A stretch of 32,919 nucleotides of DNA, from positions 1-32,919 of the forward strand of contig NZ_CAKTTZ010000029.1 of the NCBI RefSeq assembly GCF_934617235.1. Reading direction: 5' to 3'. The position numbers were made by a program, and so were the translations under genes. The notes below the pieces were generated by a model that searched no databases, was not told the DNA's origin, and saw only the letters and a list, made by a program, of their open reading frames with translations. How positions within the stretch are numbered: the first letter of the stretch is position 1; every line of letters starts with the position of its first letter. This DNA comes from an uncultured Ellagibacter sp. Its GTDB lineage: Bacteria > Actinomycetota > Coriobacteriia > Coriobacteriales > Eggerthellaceae. Below are positions 32,301 to 32,919 of the stretch, in pieces.

Positions 32301-32919
32301 CTAGAACTTGCCGTTTTCGTTCTGCCAGTCGGCCGGATCGGCGATGGTCTCCATGACGTCCCAGTGCTCCGCAACCTTGCCGTCCTCCACGCGCCAGAGG
32401 TCGTAGTACGACGTGGGCTTGCCGCCGAAGGTGCCCTCGCTCACGCCCAAGACGAAGTTGCCCTGCGCGAGAACCTGGTGGGTCCTATCGTAGATCATCT
32501 GGATGCCGTCCGCGGCGAGCGCCTCGAGTGCGGCCCCCAGGCCGGAGAGCCCGTCGGCGATTCCGGTGTTGTGCTGGAGGTAGGCATCGCCCGCGAAGTA
32601 CTCCGGAGTCTTCTCGGGGTGTTTCCCCTGCATGACGTCTTCGAGAAACGCCTCGATGAGGGCTCGGTTCTCCCCTGTCTTGTCGAGCTCGGAAACCTCG
32701 GTGGGGCCGTCGGTCTGCGTGCGGCCGGAGGGGTTCGGCCCGGCGACGTCGGCGAGGTTGTCCCAGTGCTCGGCGATGAGCCCCTGGCCGTTGAAGCGGA
32801 AGATGTCGAAGGCGACCTGCTCGCCGGCTCCCGCGAAGTTGTAGACGCTCTGCAGGAACACCTTGTCGCCGTCCTCGAACGCGCGGACGTTTTTCACCGT
32901 CGTCTTGACGGGCGCGGAG
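32301..32919 (-). CDS. SnoaL/NTF2-like protein, two tandem domains (5' end off window)
   Basis: At least 206 residues, open at the right edge. There are two NTF2-like halves. The partial first half ends in VAFDIFRFNGQGLIAEHWDNLADVAGPNPSGR. The second, complete half includes LIEAFLEDVMQGKHPEKTPEYFAGDAYLQHNTGIADG and ends YDLWRVEDGKVAEHWDVMETIADPADW. The repeated EHWD motif is characteristic of SnoaL-like polyketide cyclase/NTF2 proteins of unknown substrate. An internal GTG could be read as a start at 32897, but the homologous frame continues upstream of it, so the true start lies beyond the window. Confidence 0.75.
   Translation of the reverse strand, partial: SAPVKTTVKNVRAFEDGDKVFLQSVYNFAGAGEQVAFDIFRFNGQGLIAEHWDNLADVAGPNPSGRTQTDGPTEVSELDKTGENRALIEAFLEDVMQGKHPEKTPEYFAGDAYLQHNTGIADGLSGLGAALEALAADGIQMIYDRTHQVLAQGNFVLGVSEGTFGGKPTSYYDLWRVEDGKVAEHWDVMETIADPADWQNENGKF

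Overview
The window is GC-rich DNA from a member of the Coriobacteriia (Actinomycetota), most probably an Eggerthellaceae-type gut anaerobe. The evidence is indirect: an oxygen-independent HemN-like radical SAM enzyme, an HdrD/GlpC-like iron-sulfur protein, a membrane-bound LuxR-type regulator overlapping an ApbE flavin transferase gene, and an SLH/BspA-type surface protein. No rRNA or marker comparison could be run, so the genus is left open. Almost every gene lies on the minus strand; the luxR-apbE pair is the only clear plus-strand unit.

Layout from the left. Positions 1-6494 hold one huge secreted protein (more than 2,160 residues, C-terminus off the left edge) with BspA-like leucine-rich repeats at the N-terminus, Ig-like and chitobiase-C-like modules, and S-layer homology repeats at the C-terminus. 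Next are a lone HdrD-like iron-sulfur protein (6699-8081) and a three-gene ABC-2 exporter (8284-11767). The exporter is divergent from a membrane LuxR regulator translationally coupled to apbE (12008-13835). The divergent gap carries two inverted repeats that look like operators. tRNA-Phe with a near-consensus promoter follows, then a short prepilin peptidase, a MITE-like palindromic element, a HemN-like radical SAM gene, a candidate structured RNA, purD, a long hairpin element and purA.

Positions 19345-26049 are the conserved replication/translation block. Read on the minus strand it runs rpsF-ssb-rpsR-rplI, a terminator, then dnaB followed by a YhaO/YhaN (SbcDC-like) nuclease/ATPase pair. 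Upstream are a leader hairpin that may be the S6:S18 autoregulatory site, an uncharacterised acidic protein, and two tRNA-Ser genes (CGA and GGA). The 3' end and terminator of tRNA-Ser(CGA) occur twice and flank a small palindromic insert.

Positions 27580-32919 contain an ABC ATPase and a PpiC-type foldase lipoprotein, purE, a YkgJ-like cysteine-cluster protein, a class M (SirTM-like) sirtuin, the remnant of a pyridoxamine-phosphate-oxidase-type gene, and a SnoaL/NTF2-like protein running off the right edge.

The genes are mostly housekeeping (purine synthesis, replication, ribosome, tRNA), with accessory cell-surface and export functions on the left. No complete mobile element, integrase, CRISPR array or phage module is visible. 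The most unusual content is non-coding: several long palindromic intergenic elements, a duplicated tRNA end, and a possible unannotated RNA.
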